From NCBI GenBank assembly GCA_030637205.1, contig DAOVVL010000019.1:1-13073 (forward strand): a stretch of 13,073 nucleotides of DNA. The letters run 5' to 3'. Below the pieces are notes generated by a model. The model did no database searches, had not been told where the DNA came from, and saw only the letters and a program-made list of their open reading frames with translations. This DNA comes from Thalassospiraceae bacterium (lineage in GTDB: Bacteria; Pseudomonadota; Alphaproteobacteria; Rhodospirillales; Magnetovibrionaceae). Each line of letters starts with the position of its first letter. The first letter of the stretch is position 1. Below, piece by piece: positions 13,056 through 13,073 of the stretch. Made by a program: the position numbers and the translations under genes.

Positions 13056-13073
13056 ATGAACGCTGAATTTCCA
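13056..13073 (+). CDS. Possible start of the next gene, cut by window edge
   Basis: ATG 13056 begins six open codons (MNAEFP) up to the window end, 11 bases after the mlaC-like stop on the same strand. This spacing would fit an operon partner such as mlaA, but only a weak AGAAG ribosome binding site is seen and the piece is too short to identify. Confidence 0.25.

Overview
The window looks like a chromosomal stretch from an alphaproteobacterium, possibly a free-living or marine Rhodospirillales-type organism. This rests on moderate GC content, the style of the short PhoH, MlaC-like, RoxA-like and TraR/DksA-like proteins, and a palindromic intergenic repeat of a kind I associate with alphaproteobacteria. 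The genus cannot be fixed from the sequence. No rRNA, tRNA, CRISPR array, transposase, integrase or phage gene is visible.

Left part (1-7.9 kb): a truncated BON-domain periplasmic protein (minus); a two-gene signalling operon on the minus strand, in which a PhnD-like periplasmic binding protein is followed 12 bases later by a membrane-bound hybrid histidine kinase; a RoxA/YcfD-type ribosomal oxygenase (plus); a 79-residue protein of unknown function (minus); an NTF2-like small protein (minus); and a class I SAM-dependent methyltransferase (minus). Every gap between transcription units here holds exactly one copy of a palindromic element of about 70-75 bp, six copies in all. Each has two 24-25 bp arms that are near reverse complements of each other, separated by 22-24 bp. 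All six are in the same orientation.

Right part (7.9-13.07 kb): a PhoH-family ATPase (minus) with a strong terminator and a 12-bp triple tandem repeat directly behind its stop; an MFS transporter and a TraR/DksA-type zinc-finger protein in a tight minus-strand pair; a divergent two-CBS-domain protein (plus); YaaA (minus); and an MlaC-like phospholipid-transport protein (plus) with a good sigma70-type promoter. The palindromic element is absent from this part.

The clearest functional unit is the PhnD-like protein plus hybrid kinase. The binding protein probably presents a ligand to the periplasmic sensor domain, as TorT does for TorS. Two perfect 10-bp direct repeats, 21 bp apart, lie in its promoter region and could bind a response regulator. 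The other genes are mostly single transcription units with housekeeping or stress roles (ribosome modification, peroxide resistance, outer-membrane lipid homeostasis). The least explained feature is the repeat family.
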